A stretch of 64,000 bases of DNA. Source: Confluentibacter lentus (GTDB taxonomy: Bacteria; Bacteroidota; Bacteroidia; Flavobacteriales; Flavobacteriaceae). The notes under the pieces are model-generated. The model was not told the DNA's origin and ran no database searches. It was given only the letters and a program-made list of their open reading frames with translations. This document shows positions 56,109-64,000 of this stretch, piece by piece. The DNA lies in NCBI RefSeq assembly GCF_002806995.1, contig NZ_NIHE01000003.1:124001-188000 (forward strand), written 5' to 3'. Position numbers and translations under genes: made by a program. Each line of letters begins with the position of its first letter. The stretch's first letter is position 1.

Positions 56109-56951
56109 TTATAAGTGCTTTTCTTGTTTAAAGACAGTAATGGCTGCTATTAAATCCTTAACATGCAAATCACTCTCATCTTCATCAACAAAAAAGGGTG
56201 CTAATTTGTCTTTATTGTATTGGTAAAGTTTCCAGCGTTTAAATTGGTATTCTAAAGCCGTGAAATGTTCAGTCCAATCACCAGAATTTAAATAAAGGGT
56301 TTGTCCTTTTTTAGTTTCCTTTATCTCCATTTTTGGATGGTGAATGTGTCCGCAAATCACATAGTCATAGCCGTTTTCTATGGCAAGATTAGAGATTACT
56401 TTTTCAAATGTATTTATAGTTTTAGAAGAGTTTACTATACTATTTTTTATTTTATTTGATTTGGAAAATTTTTCCTTTCCTAAATTTTCTAAAAGCGAGT
56501 TAGACCATTTGTTTAAAAGTAAAAGCATTTTATATCCAAAACTTCCCAATCTGGCTAACCATTTGGCGTTTTGAATAGAGATATCAAAAACATCGCCATG
56601 AAAAAACCATGCTTCCTTGCCATCAATTTTCAAAACTTTTTTATCAACAATTGAAATGTTTCCAATAGCTGTGCCGCTAAATTTCCGGAGTATGTCGTCG
56701 TGGTTCCCGGTTATATAAATAACTTCAACACCATCTGCCGCCATATCCATTATTTTTTTGATAACCTTAAGATGTTGTTTTGGAAAATACTGTTTATTAA
56801 ATTGCCAAGCATCAATAATATCGCCGTTTAAAATCAATTTTTTAGGCGTTATACAGTTTAGGTAATTGAGTAATTTTTTGGCGTGACATCCGTTTGTTCC
56901 CAGATGTACATCGGAAATGACAACAATCTCAAGCTTTCGTTTAATTATCAA
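56109..56951 (-). CDS. Metallophosphoesterase, UDP-2,3-diacylglucosamine diphosphatase-like
   Basis: 280 residues. The calcineurin-type metal site is visible: D14 and H16 in ISDVHLGTNGCH, D44 in LNGDIIDAW, N83 and H84 in TGNHDD, H118 in FHGDVFD, and a final VICGHIHHP. LpxH-like enzymes of this length make lipid X in lipid A synthesis, a fit with lptD nearby, but the LpxH-specific residues cannot be confirmed by eye. The start is a TTG at 56951, with no in-frame ATG before the metal motif. Confidence 0.85.
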   Translation of the reverse strand: MIIKRKLEIVVISDVHLGTNGCHAKKLLNYLNCITPKKLILNGDIIDAWQFNKQYFPKQHLKVIKKIMDMAADGVEVIYITGNHDDILRKFSGTAIGNISIVDKKVLKIDGKEAWFFHGDVFDISIQNAKWLARLGSFGYKMLLLLNKWSNSLLENLGKEKFSKSNKIKNSIVNSSKTINTFEKVISNLAIENGYDYVICGHIHHPKMEIKETKKGQTLYLNSGDWTEHFTALEYQFKRWKLYQYNKDKLAPFFVDEDESDLHVKDLIAAITVFKQEKHL

Positions 56952-57096
56952 GGTTAAGTTTTAGCGTTCTTTTCAAAGTAAGTATAATAACATTACTTAA
57001 ACTTTAATTTTAAATTAAGTGTTTTTAAGTATATGGTTATATAATTGTTATGCGTTGTTTTAGGGTTTAAATCGCTGGTCTTTTTTTAATTTCATT

Positions 57097-57126
57097 TTTG
57101 TATCTCTAATATTAGATTTACTTTAG
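57097..57126 (+). promoter_or_regulatory. Probable promoter of aroC
   Basis: TTTG at 57097-57100 and TACTTTAG at 57119-57126 are 18 bases apart, close to the Bacteroidota TTTG-N17-19-TAnnTTTG pattern. The start would fall about 9 bases before the aroC ATG. Confidence 0.5.
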
Positions 57127-57141
57127 CAAAAAAAATATTTT

Positions 57142-58203
57142 ATGGCTGGAAATTCTTTTGGGAAACTGTTCAATCTTACCACTTTTGGTGAGTCTCATGG
57201 TGCTGCTTTAGGAGGTGTTATTGATGGATGTCCGTCTGGATTGGATATCGATGTTGATGCTATTCAAAATGAATTGGATAGGAGAAAACCTGGGCAATCT
57301 GAAATTGTAACCCAACGAAAGGAACCAGATACCGTTAAATTTTTATCAGGAATTTTTGAAGGTAAAACCACTGGAACGCCTATTGGGTTTATTATTGAAA
57401 ATGCCAATCAGAAATCCAATGATTATTCTCATATAAAAGATGTATATCGTCCCAGTCATGCCGATTATACTTATGATAAAAAGTATGGTGTGCGTGATTA
57501 TCGTGGTGGTGGACGCAGTTCTGCCCGAGAAACGGTTTGCAGGGTCGTTGCTGGCGCTATTGCCAAACAACTTTTAAAGGATGTTAAAATTTACGCTTAT
57601 GTATCTTCTGTAGGTGATATTGCTCTAAAAAAGCCACTTAGCGAAATAGATTTTTCCCTTACGGAATCAAATATTGTGCGTTGCCCTGATACAGAAACTG
57701 CGGAAAGAATGATTGAAAGAATCAAACAAATCCGTAAAGAAGGTGATACCATAGGAGGCACTGTGGGTTGCGTTATTAAAAATGTACCTATTGGTTTAGG
57801 GGAACCTGTTTTTGATAAACTGCACGCAGAATTGGGCAAAGCCATGCTATCCATAAACGCTGTAAAAGGATTTGAATATGGTAGTGGATTTGAAGGTTCT
57901 AAAATGAAAGGTAGCGAGCATAACGATATTTTTAATGCCGATGGCACCACCAAAACCAATCTATCAGGTGGTATCCAAGGAGGTATTAGTAACGGAATGG
58001 ATATTTATTTCAATGTTGCTTTTAAACCTGTAGCCACCATCATGCAAAGTCAAGAAACTATTGATAATCAAGGCAATGTGGTGGATATGCATGGAAAAGG
58101 TCGTCACGACCCATGTGTTGTGCCAAGAGCGGTGCCTATTGTTGAGGCTATGGCTGCTTTGGTTTTGGCAGATTTTTATTTGATTAATAAGCTATATCAA
58201 TAG
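57142..58203 (+). CDS. aroC: Chorismate synthase
   Basis: 353 residues, normal length. It removes phosphate from EPSP to give chorismate, with reduced FMN as cofactor. Signature segments [19 protein letters not shown], the [26 protein letters not shown] stretch, and the C-terminal [26 protein letters not shown] are intact. A single gene with its own promoter; the shikimate genes are not adjacent. Confidence 0.97.
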   Translation: MAGNSFGKLFNLTTFGESHGAALGGVIDGCPSGLDIDVDAIQNELDRRKPGQSEIVTQRKEPDTVKFLSGIFEGKTTGTPIGFIIENANQKSNDYSHIKDVYRPSHADYTYDKKYGVRDYRGGGRSSARETVCRVVAGAIAKQLLKDVKIYAYVSSVGDIALKKPLSEIDFSLTESNIVRCPDTETAERMIERIKQIRKEGDTIGGTVGCVIKNVPIGLGEPVFDKLHAELGKAMLSINAVKGFEYGSGFEGSKMKGSEHNDIFNADGTTKTNLSGGIQGGISNGMDIYFNVAFKPVATIMQSQETIDNQGNVVDMHGKGRHDPCVVPRAVPIVEAMAALVLADFYLINKLYQ

Positions 58204-58210
58204 TATTTAT

Positions 58211-58308
58211 TTGTCATTGACTTCGTCGAATCTTCGATTTCCTGCGCAGGCAGGAATCCACATGTTAGTTTTTAGTTATCCATAGATTCCTGCCTACATA
58301 GGAATGAC
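58211..58308. repeat. REP-like inverted repeat with CCTGC/GCAGG arms
   Basis: AGGCAGGAATC at 58248-58258 is perfectly mirrored by GATTCCTGCCT at 58285-58295 (11 bp), and the outer TTCCT/AGGAA pairs (58239-58243 with 58300-58304) extend the stem. TGTCATTCCT-type ends and the two opposed copies recall the dispersed GTCATTCCTGC...GCAGGAATC repeats of flavobacterial genomes. A third weak fragment may lie near 58357. It occupies the gap before the dicarboxylate symporter gene. Confidence 0.7.
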
Positions 58309-58470
58309 ATTTTGCTGTTTTATCGTTTTTCTTTCGTGTATGCTCAAGATAAACTCTAGGAATCCACTAGAAAAATGACATTTTTTTCATAAAAATATGA
58401 AGCCCTAAAAAAGAGATTTCAGTATTTATTAATATCTTAGTCAGCATACTTCAACGTTTAGACTTAGCAT

Positions 58471-59916
58471 ATGAAAAAACTAGCATTGCACTGGAAAATA
58501 TTAATAGGAATGATTCTTGGTATTATTTGGGCATTGCTTTCCAGTACTTTAGGTTGGAGTGCTTTTACCATAAACTGGATTGACCCATTTGGGACGATTT
58601 TTATCAATCTCTTAAAATTAATTGCTGTTCCCTTAGTATTATTTTCCATCATTGGAGGTGTTGCCAATATTGGTGACCCTGCTAGTTTAGGACGCATGGG
58701 AGGAAAAACTTTGCTCATTTATCTTCTTACGACCATCATGGCAATTTCTTTGGGATTGCTGTTAGTTAACACCATAAACCCGGGGAAACTTATAGATGAG
58801 GACAGTAGAATTGATAACAGAATAAGTTATGAAATTTGGGCGACTACTGAAGGTCACGATATTAAAGACGGTGTTAGTTATTTAAAAGACCCAAATTTAA
58901 AAGATAGAATTCAAGAAATTTCAAAACTATCAAATTCACAACTTAATGAAGCTTCATTTTCAGACAAAATTGAAAATGCTAAAAAGCAGGAACAAGTATC
59001 ACCATTACAGCCCTTGGTAGATATAGTGCCAGAGAATTTTGTGGCTGCTTTATCAAATAATGGCATGATGCTCCAAATCATCTTTTTTGCACTGTTTTTT
59101 GGGATTTGTTTACTTTTTATTGATAAAGAAAAATCGCAACCTGTTTTGAACATTGTTGATGGTATTAATGAAGTTTTTCTCAAAATGGTTGATTTAGTGA
59201 TGCAGGCAGCACCTTTTTTTGTGTTTGCATTGCTAGCAGGAGTGGTTAGCAAAATGGCAGGAAATGATGTTGGTAAAGTGGTTGAGATTTTTAAAGGTTT
59301 AAGTTGGTATTCTTTAGCTGTTTTAATTGGGTTGTTCCTCATGATTTTTGTGGTTTATCCGGGAATTTTAAGGCTATTCGTAAAAAAAATACCCTATCTG
59401 GGCTTTTTTAAGGCTATGGGGCCAGCACAAACCTTAGCGTTTTCAACATCCAGTAGTGCGGCAACATTGCCTGTAACTATGGAGTGTGTGGAACAAAATT
59501 TAGGTGTGGATAAAAAAGTCAGCAGTTTTGTTTTGCCGATTGGAGCAACAGTAAATATGGATGGTACGAGCTTATATCAAGCGGTAGCTGTTATTTTTCT
59601 GGCACAATTACACATGATAGATTTAACTTTTAGTCAGCAATTAACCATTGTACTTTCTACAACGTTGGCATCTATTGGATCGGCAGCAGTTCCCAGTGCT
59701 GGATTGGTTATGCTTATTGTTGTTTTAAATTCAGTAGGATTAAATCCAGCATGGATAGCCATTATTTTTCCAGTGGATAGGATTTTAGATATGTTTAGAA
59801 CGGTTGTTAATGTAACGGGCGATTCTATTGTATGTTCCATTATTGCCGATGGCGAAAATATGCTTCATTATGAGAATAAAAAAGATACATCTGAAACATT
59901 TGATTTGGATTCTTAA
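58471..59916 (+). CDS. Dicarboxylate/amino-acid:cation symporter (GltP/DctA family)
   Basis: 481 residues with the SDF-family topology: about eight helices, STSSSAATLPVTM at the first hairpin, ATVNMDGTSLYQAVAVIFLAQ in helix 7, and LASIGSAAVPSAGLVML in the second hairpin. It imports glutamate, aspartate or C4-dicarboxylates with Na+ or H+. A 70-residue polar insertion (about 110-185) between early helices is longer than in E. coli homologues. It is followed by the sulfurtransferase gene after 11 bases. Confidence 0.93.
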   Translation: MKKLALHWKILIGMILGIIWALLSSTLGWSAFTINWIDPFGTIFINLLKLIAVPLVLFSIIGGVANIGDPASLGRMGGKTLLIYLLTTIMAISLGLLLVNTINPGKLIDEDSRIDNRISYEIWATTEGHDIKDGVSYLKDPNLKDRIQEISKLSNSQLNEASFSDKIENAKKQEQVSPLQPLVDIVPENFVAALSNNGMMLQIIFFALFFGICLLFIDKEKSQPVLNIVDGINEVFLKMVDLVMQAAPFFVFALLAGVVSKMAGNDVGKVVEIFKGLSWYSLAVLIGLFLMIFVVYPGILRLFVKKIPYLGFFKAMGPAQTLAFSTSSSAATLPVTMECVEQNLGVDKKVSSFVLPIGATVNMDGTSLYQAVAVIFLAQLHMIDLTFSQQLTIVLSTTLASIGSAAVPSAGLVMLIVVLNSVGLNPAWIAIIFPVDRILDMFRTVVNVTGDSIVCSIIADGENMLHYENKKDTSETFDLDS

Positions 59917-59927
59917 AAAATAATGTC

Positions 59928-60752
59928 ATGACGAAACTTAAACACCCCACTGTTTCTGTTGAATGGCTTTTCAATCATTTAAACGAAGATAATTTGGTTG
60001 TTCTGGATGGTTCCATTAAAAAAGTTGTTAATCCATCTTCAGAAACTTCCGAAGTGCAAATACCAAACACGCGCTTTTTCGATTTAAAAGAAGCTTTTAG
60101 TGATACATCAGCACCATTTCCAACTACATGTCCTTCTGAAGAGCAATTCACAAAGGAAGCGCAAAAATTAGGTATAAATAAAGATAGTGCTATTGTAGTT
60201 TACGATGATAAAGGAATTTATTCTAGTGCTAGGGTTTGGTGGTTATTTAAAGCGATGGATCATGACAACGTAGCGGTTTTGGATGGCGGACTGCCGGAAT
60301 GGATTAGGTTGGGTTATAAAACAGAAATAAAAACCAGTAAACCGATAGAAAAAGGTGATTTTGTAGCAAATTACAAATCTGAATTAATGAGGTTTTTTGA
60401 CGATGTAAAGGAAGCTTCCAGAAAGAAATCACCCCTCATAGTTGATGCACGATCTGAAGCTAGGTTTAAGTCTATGGAACCAGAACCAAGGGTTGGATTG
60501 AGAATGGGAACTATCCCCAATTCCGTTAATTTACCTTATGAGGATTTGCTGAATGATAATCTATTGATACCAAAACAAGAAATCGAATTTAAACTTCAAA
60601 AATTTGCTAAAAAAGAAGATAAGCTTATTTTTTCGTGTGGGTCTGGTATTACGGCCTGTGTTTTAGCTTTAGGAGCTACTATTTCGGGATATCAAAATAT
60701 CTCGATTTACGATGGTTCATGGACAGAATGGGGTAGCTTGGTCAAGGATTAG
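59928..60752 (+). CDS. Thiosulfate/3-mercaptopyruvate sulfurtransferase
   Basis: 274 residues with two rhodanese domains. The N-terminal domain is inactive in sequence, and the second has the catalytic C237 in FSCGSGITAC. The CGSGxTAC form fits the 3-mercaptopyruvate type (SseA-like) better than thiosulfate-specific rhodanese. It probably supplies sulfane sulfur in the cytoplasm. It begins 11 bases after the symporter gene. Confidence 0.93.
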   Translation: MTKLKHPTVSVEWLFNHLNEDNLVVLDGSIKKVVNPSSETSEVQIPNTRFFDLKEAFSDTSAPFPTTCPSEEQFTKEAQKLGINKDSAIVVYDDKGIYSSARVWWLFKAMDHDNVAVLDGGLPEWIRLGYKTEIKTSKPIEKGDFVANYKSELMRFFDDVKEASRKKSPLIVDARSEARFKSMEPEPRVGLRMGTIPNSVNLPYEDLLNDNLLIPKQEIEFKLQKFAKKEDKLIFSCGSGITACVLALGATISGYQNISIYDGSWTEWGSLVKD

Positions 60753-60757
60753 GTCTA

Positions 60758-61174
60758 TTATAAAAACTTATTTTTAAGTTCTGGTGTCGGTATCATGCAA
60801 TGCTCTTTTTTACCATACCATTTATATCTATTTCTTGCAATATAATCATATACCCAATTCCTAATAAAAGCAGGTATAATGATAAAAATACTCGTTAGAT
60901 TTATCGGGAATTCTAAATGGCGAGCTATTTTTAAAGCGGCAGTAGATTTATAATTGATCCCTTTTTCTGGAGTATAAAACAAGATGGAATCTGTTTTATT
61001 GGTATCGATATGAAAATCTTTAACAATTTCTTTCCCCACATCACTTTGTAGTGCCGCAAAAAGAAATATGTTTTTCTTGTCATGCTTAATTATGAATTGC
61101 ACCGACGAATTGCATAGGTTACACACGCCATCAAAAAGGATTAATTTTTTGTTTTTTGGGAGATTGAATGCCAT
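60758..61174 (-). CDS. DCC-family thiol-disulfide protein (DUF393)
   Basis: About 138 residues from the ATG at 61174; a TTG two codons earlier is also open but has no advantage. The DxxCxxC motif (FDGVCNLCNSSVQFIIKHD) and the closing YDYIARNRYKWYGKKEHC are typical of the DUF393 thiol-disulfide oxidoreductase family. The redox partner is unknown. Minus strand, convergent with the sulfurtransferase gene. Confidence 0.9.
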   Translation of the reverse strand: MAFNLPKNKKLILFDGVCNLCNSSVQFIIKHDKKNIFLFAALQSDVGKEIVKDFHIDTNKTDSILFYTPEKGINYKSTAALKIARHLEFPINLTSIFIIIPAFIRNWVYDYIARNRYKWYGKKEHCMIPTPELKNKFL

Positions 61175-61194
61175 ATCCAAAGATACAATTTTGA

Positions 61195-61554
61195 CTATTC
61201 AATAGGAACAAACGATACGTGCTTGTTTTTTCGGTTTCCGACAAATAAATTTATGGTAACCGTTGCCGTTAAGCCACCCAATGAGGTCGCTATCATTTCG
61301 CCTGTGTCGAATTCATTATTCTCTTGGTTACTATCATAAATTTCTTTGGCTAAACCAGCAAGCGTAGAGGTGCCTAAACTATACCAAAAAGCCTTTTTCT
61401 TATTTTTTGAAACACTATAGACAAGGCCATATGTGGCGGCAGAAATTAACGCTCCAGTACCAAAATGTAATTTGTCATCTCCCGAAATAAATTGCGCATT
61501 ACAAAATTTAGTTCCGGCAAAGAATATTAATAAAAGTACCATTATTGGTTTCAT
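61195..61554 (-). CDS. YfiM-like (DUF2279) small exported protein
   Basis: 119 residues with a signal peptide (cleavage near FCNAQ, residue 20). A DDKLHFGTGALISAATYGLVY motif and KEIYDSNQENNEFDTGEMIATSLGG match YfiM/DUF2279 proteins. The family is annotated as lipoprotein in E. coli, but no lipobox follows here. Function unknown. It lies 20 bases upstream of the DCC gene start and shares its strand, so an operon is possible. Confidence 0.78.
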   Translation of the reverse strand: MKPIMVLLLIFFAGTKFCNAQFISGDDKLHFGTGALISAATYGLVYSVSKNKKKAFWYSLGTSTLAGLAKEIYDSNQENNEFDTGEMIATSLGGLTATVTINLFVGNRKNKHVSFVPIE

Positions 61555-61692
61555 AGTTTATATATTTAATGTCTGATTAAGAAGTTAAATCTATACTTTT
61601 TAATTTTGAAAGCTTTATAATTTCGTTTTTATAAGCTTTTTATACGATTAAAAGTTGTAAACTATTATTAATAAACATTTTGAGATTATTTT

Positions 61693-62679
61693 ATGAAAAC
61701 TAGAAAATTAGGGACAAACGGATTTAATGTTAGTGAAGTTGGTTTGGGGTGTTGGCAATTGGGAGGCAATTGGGGAATTGATATTTCTAAAGATGCTGCT
61801 TTTGATATTTTAAATGAGGCCGTTAAAAATGATGTTACGTTTTTTGATACGGCCGATGTTTATGGCGACGGAAAAAGTGAAACCTTAATAGGTGAATTTC
61901 TAAAAACTTGTGACACGCCCATACTAGTTGCCACAAAATTTGGTAGGGCAGGAAATGCGTTTCCGGATAAATACACCAAAGATGTTTTACGTAAAACGGT
62001 TGAAGGCTCTTTGGAGCGTTTAGGTGTTGATTCTTTAGATTTGTTACAACTGCATTGTATACCACCACATTATTTAAAAGAAGGAAGCATTTTTAATTGG
62101 CTTCGCGATTTACAAAAAGAAGGCCTCATTAAACATTTTGGCGCTAGCGTTGAAACCGTTGAAGAAGGTCTTGTTTGTATGGAACAAGAAGGCTTATTGT
62201 CACTACAAGTCATTTTTAATATTTTCAGGCAAAAATTGGTGACCGGATTATTTCCGCAAGCGGAAGCTAAAGGTGTTGGTATTATTGTGCGATTGCCATT
62301 GGCAAGCGGCTTATTATCAGGTAAATTTGATGCTAAAACAACATTTGCAGCAGACGACCATAGAAATTTTAATCGAAACGGGGAGGCGTTTAATGTCGGC
62401 GAAACTTTTGCAGGCTTGCCTTTTGAAAAAGGTTTGGAGCTGGTAGAGCGCATTAAAAAGAATGTATTGCCAAATAATTTGACTATGACACAATTGGCGT
62501 TGCGTTGGATACTAGATCATAAAGCGGTTAGCACGATCATTCCAGGTGCGAGTTCACCAAAACAAGTCATTTCCAATGCTGAAGTTTCTAATTTACTGGC
62601 CTTGTCGCCAGAAGCATATGCTACCTTAACAGCGTTGTATAAAACAGAAATACACGATTACATTCGTGGAGGGTATTAA
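61693..62679 (+). CDS. Aldo/keto reductase
   Basis: 328 residues with a full AKR catalytic tetrad: D52 and Y57 (FFDTADVYGDG), K82 (VATKFGRAG) and H121 (LLQLHCIP). The closing TIIPGASSPKQVISNAEVS binds NADPH. The substrate cannot be inferred. A single plus-strand gene, convergent with the DUF3857 gene with an 11-base gap. Confidence 0.95.
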   Translation: MKTRKLGTNGFNVSEVGLGCWQLGGNWGIDISKDAAFDILNEAVKNDVTFFDTADVYGDGKSETLIGEFLKTCDTPILVATKFGRAGNAFPDKYTKDVLRKTVEGSLERLGVDSLDLLQLHCIPPHYLKEGSIFNWLRDLQKEGLIKHFGASVETVEEGLVCMEQEGLLSLQVIFNIFRQKLVTGLFPQAEAKGVGIIVRLPLASGLLSGKFDAKTTFAADDHRNFNRNGEAFNVGETFAGLPFEKGLELVERIKKNVLPNNLTMTQLALRWILDHKAVSTIIPGASSPKQVISNAEVSNLLALSPEAYATLTALYKTEIHDYIRGGY

Positions 62680-62690
62680 AAAACAATAGA

Positions 62691-64000
62691 TTATTTTGCT
62701 TTTTTCCTTTGGGTATACCAAAATATCAAAAGGACGATAGTAATAATGATACCAATTATAAATAATAATTTTGCAATTGCAACAATGCCATCAAAAAGGA
62801 TATTACTGCCATTAGATATTGAGGCCATATTCGAGAAATTTTTAGGAATATAAATCATGTATGCCGTGGTCTGATCTACTTTTTTGGCATCTTGGTTGTA
62901 TATTCTAAACTCATCTTGAGTAATATGATCTTTTAGTGTTTTTAGATAATAATTAAGGTTGATGGTTTTTTCTTTTCTATCATAGTCAACTTTCCATTCA
63001 TAATAAAACCCTGGAGAGGTTACAAATAATTTTTCATTTTTAATTCCCCAATCGGTTGGTAATTTAATTTTAATTTGATGTTCCCTGGTTATAGGATAAA
63101 CGATGGCTAATTCGGAATTTCTTTTATCATTGTTAGGAAGGTATAACGAGTTTAGAAGACTACTAGGTATAAAGGTTGCAGAAATATGATCGGTTTTTTC
63201 GGCCATGGGTTGCCAAATACTATCCAGTTTGTATTCTTCATATATTTTGAATGTATTTAAGTTTAATTTGTCCTCAAATTGAGGTGCTTTTAATGAAGAT
63301 ACATTATAATAATAGTTTGAATAGAATTTTTCATATTCCTTTTGAATGGAGTTAATACTATTGCTTTTATAATAGTTTCGCATATTGTCTGCTTCTCCAC
63401 CATGATAAATAGTAACAACTTTTAATCTAGCGCCTTTGCCAATACTATCAATCGTATATTCCTCAAATGTTTCAATTTTATTTTCTGAATACAGTTTAAT
63501 GTCATCAAAAGAGTCATTGCCCTTTTTAAGAACTAAGCCATGTGCATAGTCGGGAAAGTGTGTGCTGTCATAATATCCGCCTTGGTTTGTAATTGTAGGA
63601 TCATACCAACGTTCGCTGCCATCAATTACTTTTACAACACAATGGTCAAAAATTTTAGGAGAGGGGAGTAAATCCTTAATGGTTTGCTTTAAATACGTAT
63701 TTACAAACATCGGGTAGGCTTCAATACCCATTTTGCTTAGCATATTTACCATGAGCAAACTTTTGTCTTTACAATCTCCAAACCGTTGTTTAAATACTTG
63801 ATTGGGAGAAAAAGGTTTGTAGCTTCCAATACCATTTTCTAGGCCTAAATATCTAATTTCATTTTGTACAAAATTTAATGTAGCCTTTATTTTTTCACCA
63901 TTTGTTTCGTAGGCAGCATTAATTTCATCAATTTTTGCTTGTAATTCGGTGTCGACTTTTTCATCAATTTTGTAAATATCCAATCCCCAATCTACCACCT
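62691..64000 (-). CDS. DUF3857/transglutaminase-like protein, 5' end cut by window edge
   Basis: The frame is open through the right edge; the visible 435 or so residues are the C-terminal part. A transglutaminase-like core includes the catalytic cysteine in QRFGDCKDKSLLMVNMLSKMG, a histidine in FDHCVVKVIDG, and GSERWYDPTI. The far end is a hydrophobic membrane anchor (about 410-430, VAIAKLLFIIGIIITIVLLIFW) and a short basic tail. DUF3857 proteins carry an N-terminal beta domain, outside the window. No substrate is known. The apparent GTG near the edge is not taken as a start. Confidence 0.88.
   Translation of the reverse strand, partial: VVDWGLDIYKIDEKVDTELQAKIDEINAAYETNGEKIKATLNFVQNEIRYLGLENGIGSYKPFSPNQVFKQRFGDCKDKSLLMVNMLSKMGIEAYPMFVNTYLKQTIKDLLPSPKIFDHCVVKVIDGSERWYDPTITNQGGYYDSTHFPDYAHGLVLKKGNDSFDDIKLYSENKIETFEEYTIDSIGKGARLKVVTIYHGGEADNMRNYYKSNSINSIQKEYEKFYSNYYYNVSSLKAPQFEDKLNLNTFKIYEEYKLDSIWQPMAEKTDHISATFIPSSLLNSLYLPNNDKRNSELAIVYPITREHQIKIKLPTDWGIKNEKLFVTSPGFYYEWKVDYDRKEKTINLNYYLKTLKDHITQDEFRIYNQDAKKVDQTTAYMIYIPKNFSNMASISNGSNILFDGIVAIAKLLFIIGIIITIVLLIFWYTQRKKAK

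Overview
The window looks like a chromosomal segment from a low-GC member of the Flavobacteriaceae (Bacteroidota), probably marine; the genus cannot be fixed from sequence alone. Pointers are the AT-rich intergenic DNA, promoter elements of the TAnnTTTG type, frequent TTG starts, bacillithiol synthesis (BshA), Bacteroidota-type LptD and TamB, a DUF4212/sodium-solute symporter pair, and familiar flavobacterial intergenic repeats. About 53 protein genes are supported, two of them cut by the window edges. No rRNA, tRNA, CRISPR array, insertion sequence or integrase was seen, and no gene-free stretch exceeds 300 bases.

Left end (1-3363) is the accessory part: a truncated GHKL ATPase gene, a hipBA toxin-antitoxin pair with three regularly built operator-like palindromes, and a RhuM-Fic gene with an in-frame amber codon before its conserved C-terminus. 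From 3369 to 7886, all on the minus strand, come an oxidoreductase, two lipoproteins, an outer-membrane-like protein, a His-rich small protein and a membrane acyltransferase. A plus-strand acetate module follows (8073-12484: DUF4212, symporter, acs, small secreted protein).

A minus-strand block at 12529-18026 carries tsaD, rsmE, a DUF4159 gene, a TrmH-family gene, an AI-2E-type permease and a THUMP-like methyltransferase, so four of six genes modify RNA or probably do. It is divergent from tamB (18283-22740), and the region between them holds a long imperfect inverted repeat. Then come pfkA-gap with a clear terminator, a GlcNAc-kinase-like gene and an ABC ATPase. A minus-strand copper unit (27226-31018) contains a TRIC channel, an AraC-type regulator with an N-terminal CxxC metal domain, and CopA.

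Positions 31176-37960 hold a compact three-gene cluster (transglutaminase-DUF2126, ATP-grasp fused to alpha-E, transglutaminase) of the amidoligase type, whose product is unknown. The rest is mostly housekeeping: guaC, a hybrid histidine kinase, ridA, lptD, then a plus-strand run of amidase, MCE protein, two Fe-S proteins, two small unknowns, serB, a GH3/serine-hydrolase fusion and bshA; later an LpxH-like phosphoesterase, aroC, a dicarboxylate symporter, a sulfurtransferase, an aldo/keto reductase and a truncated DUF3857/transglutaminase gene.

The best candidates for a poorly described system are the transglutaminase/ATP-grasp/alpha-E cluster, the interrupted RhuM-Fic gene, the hipBA operator array, and the structured leader with a missing start codon at tamB.
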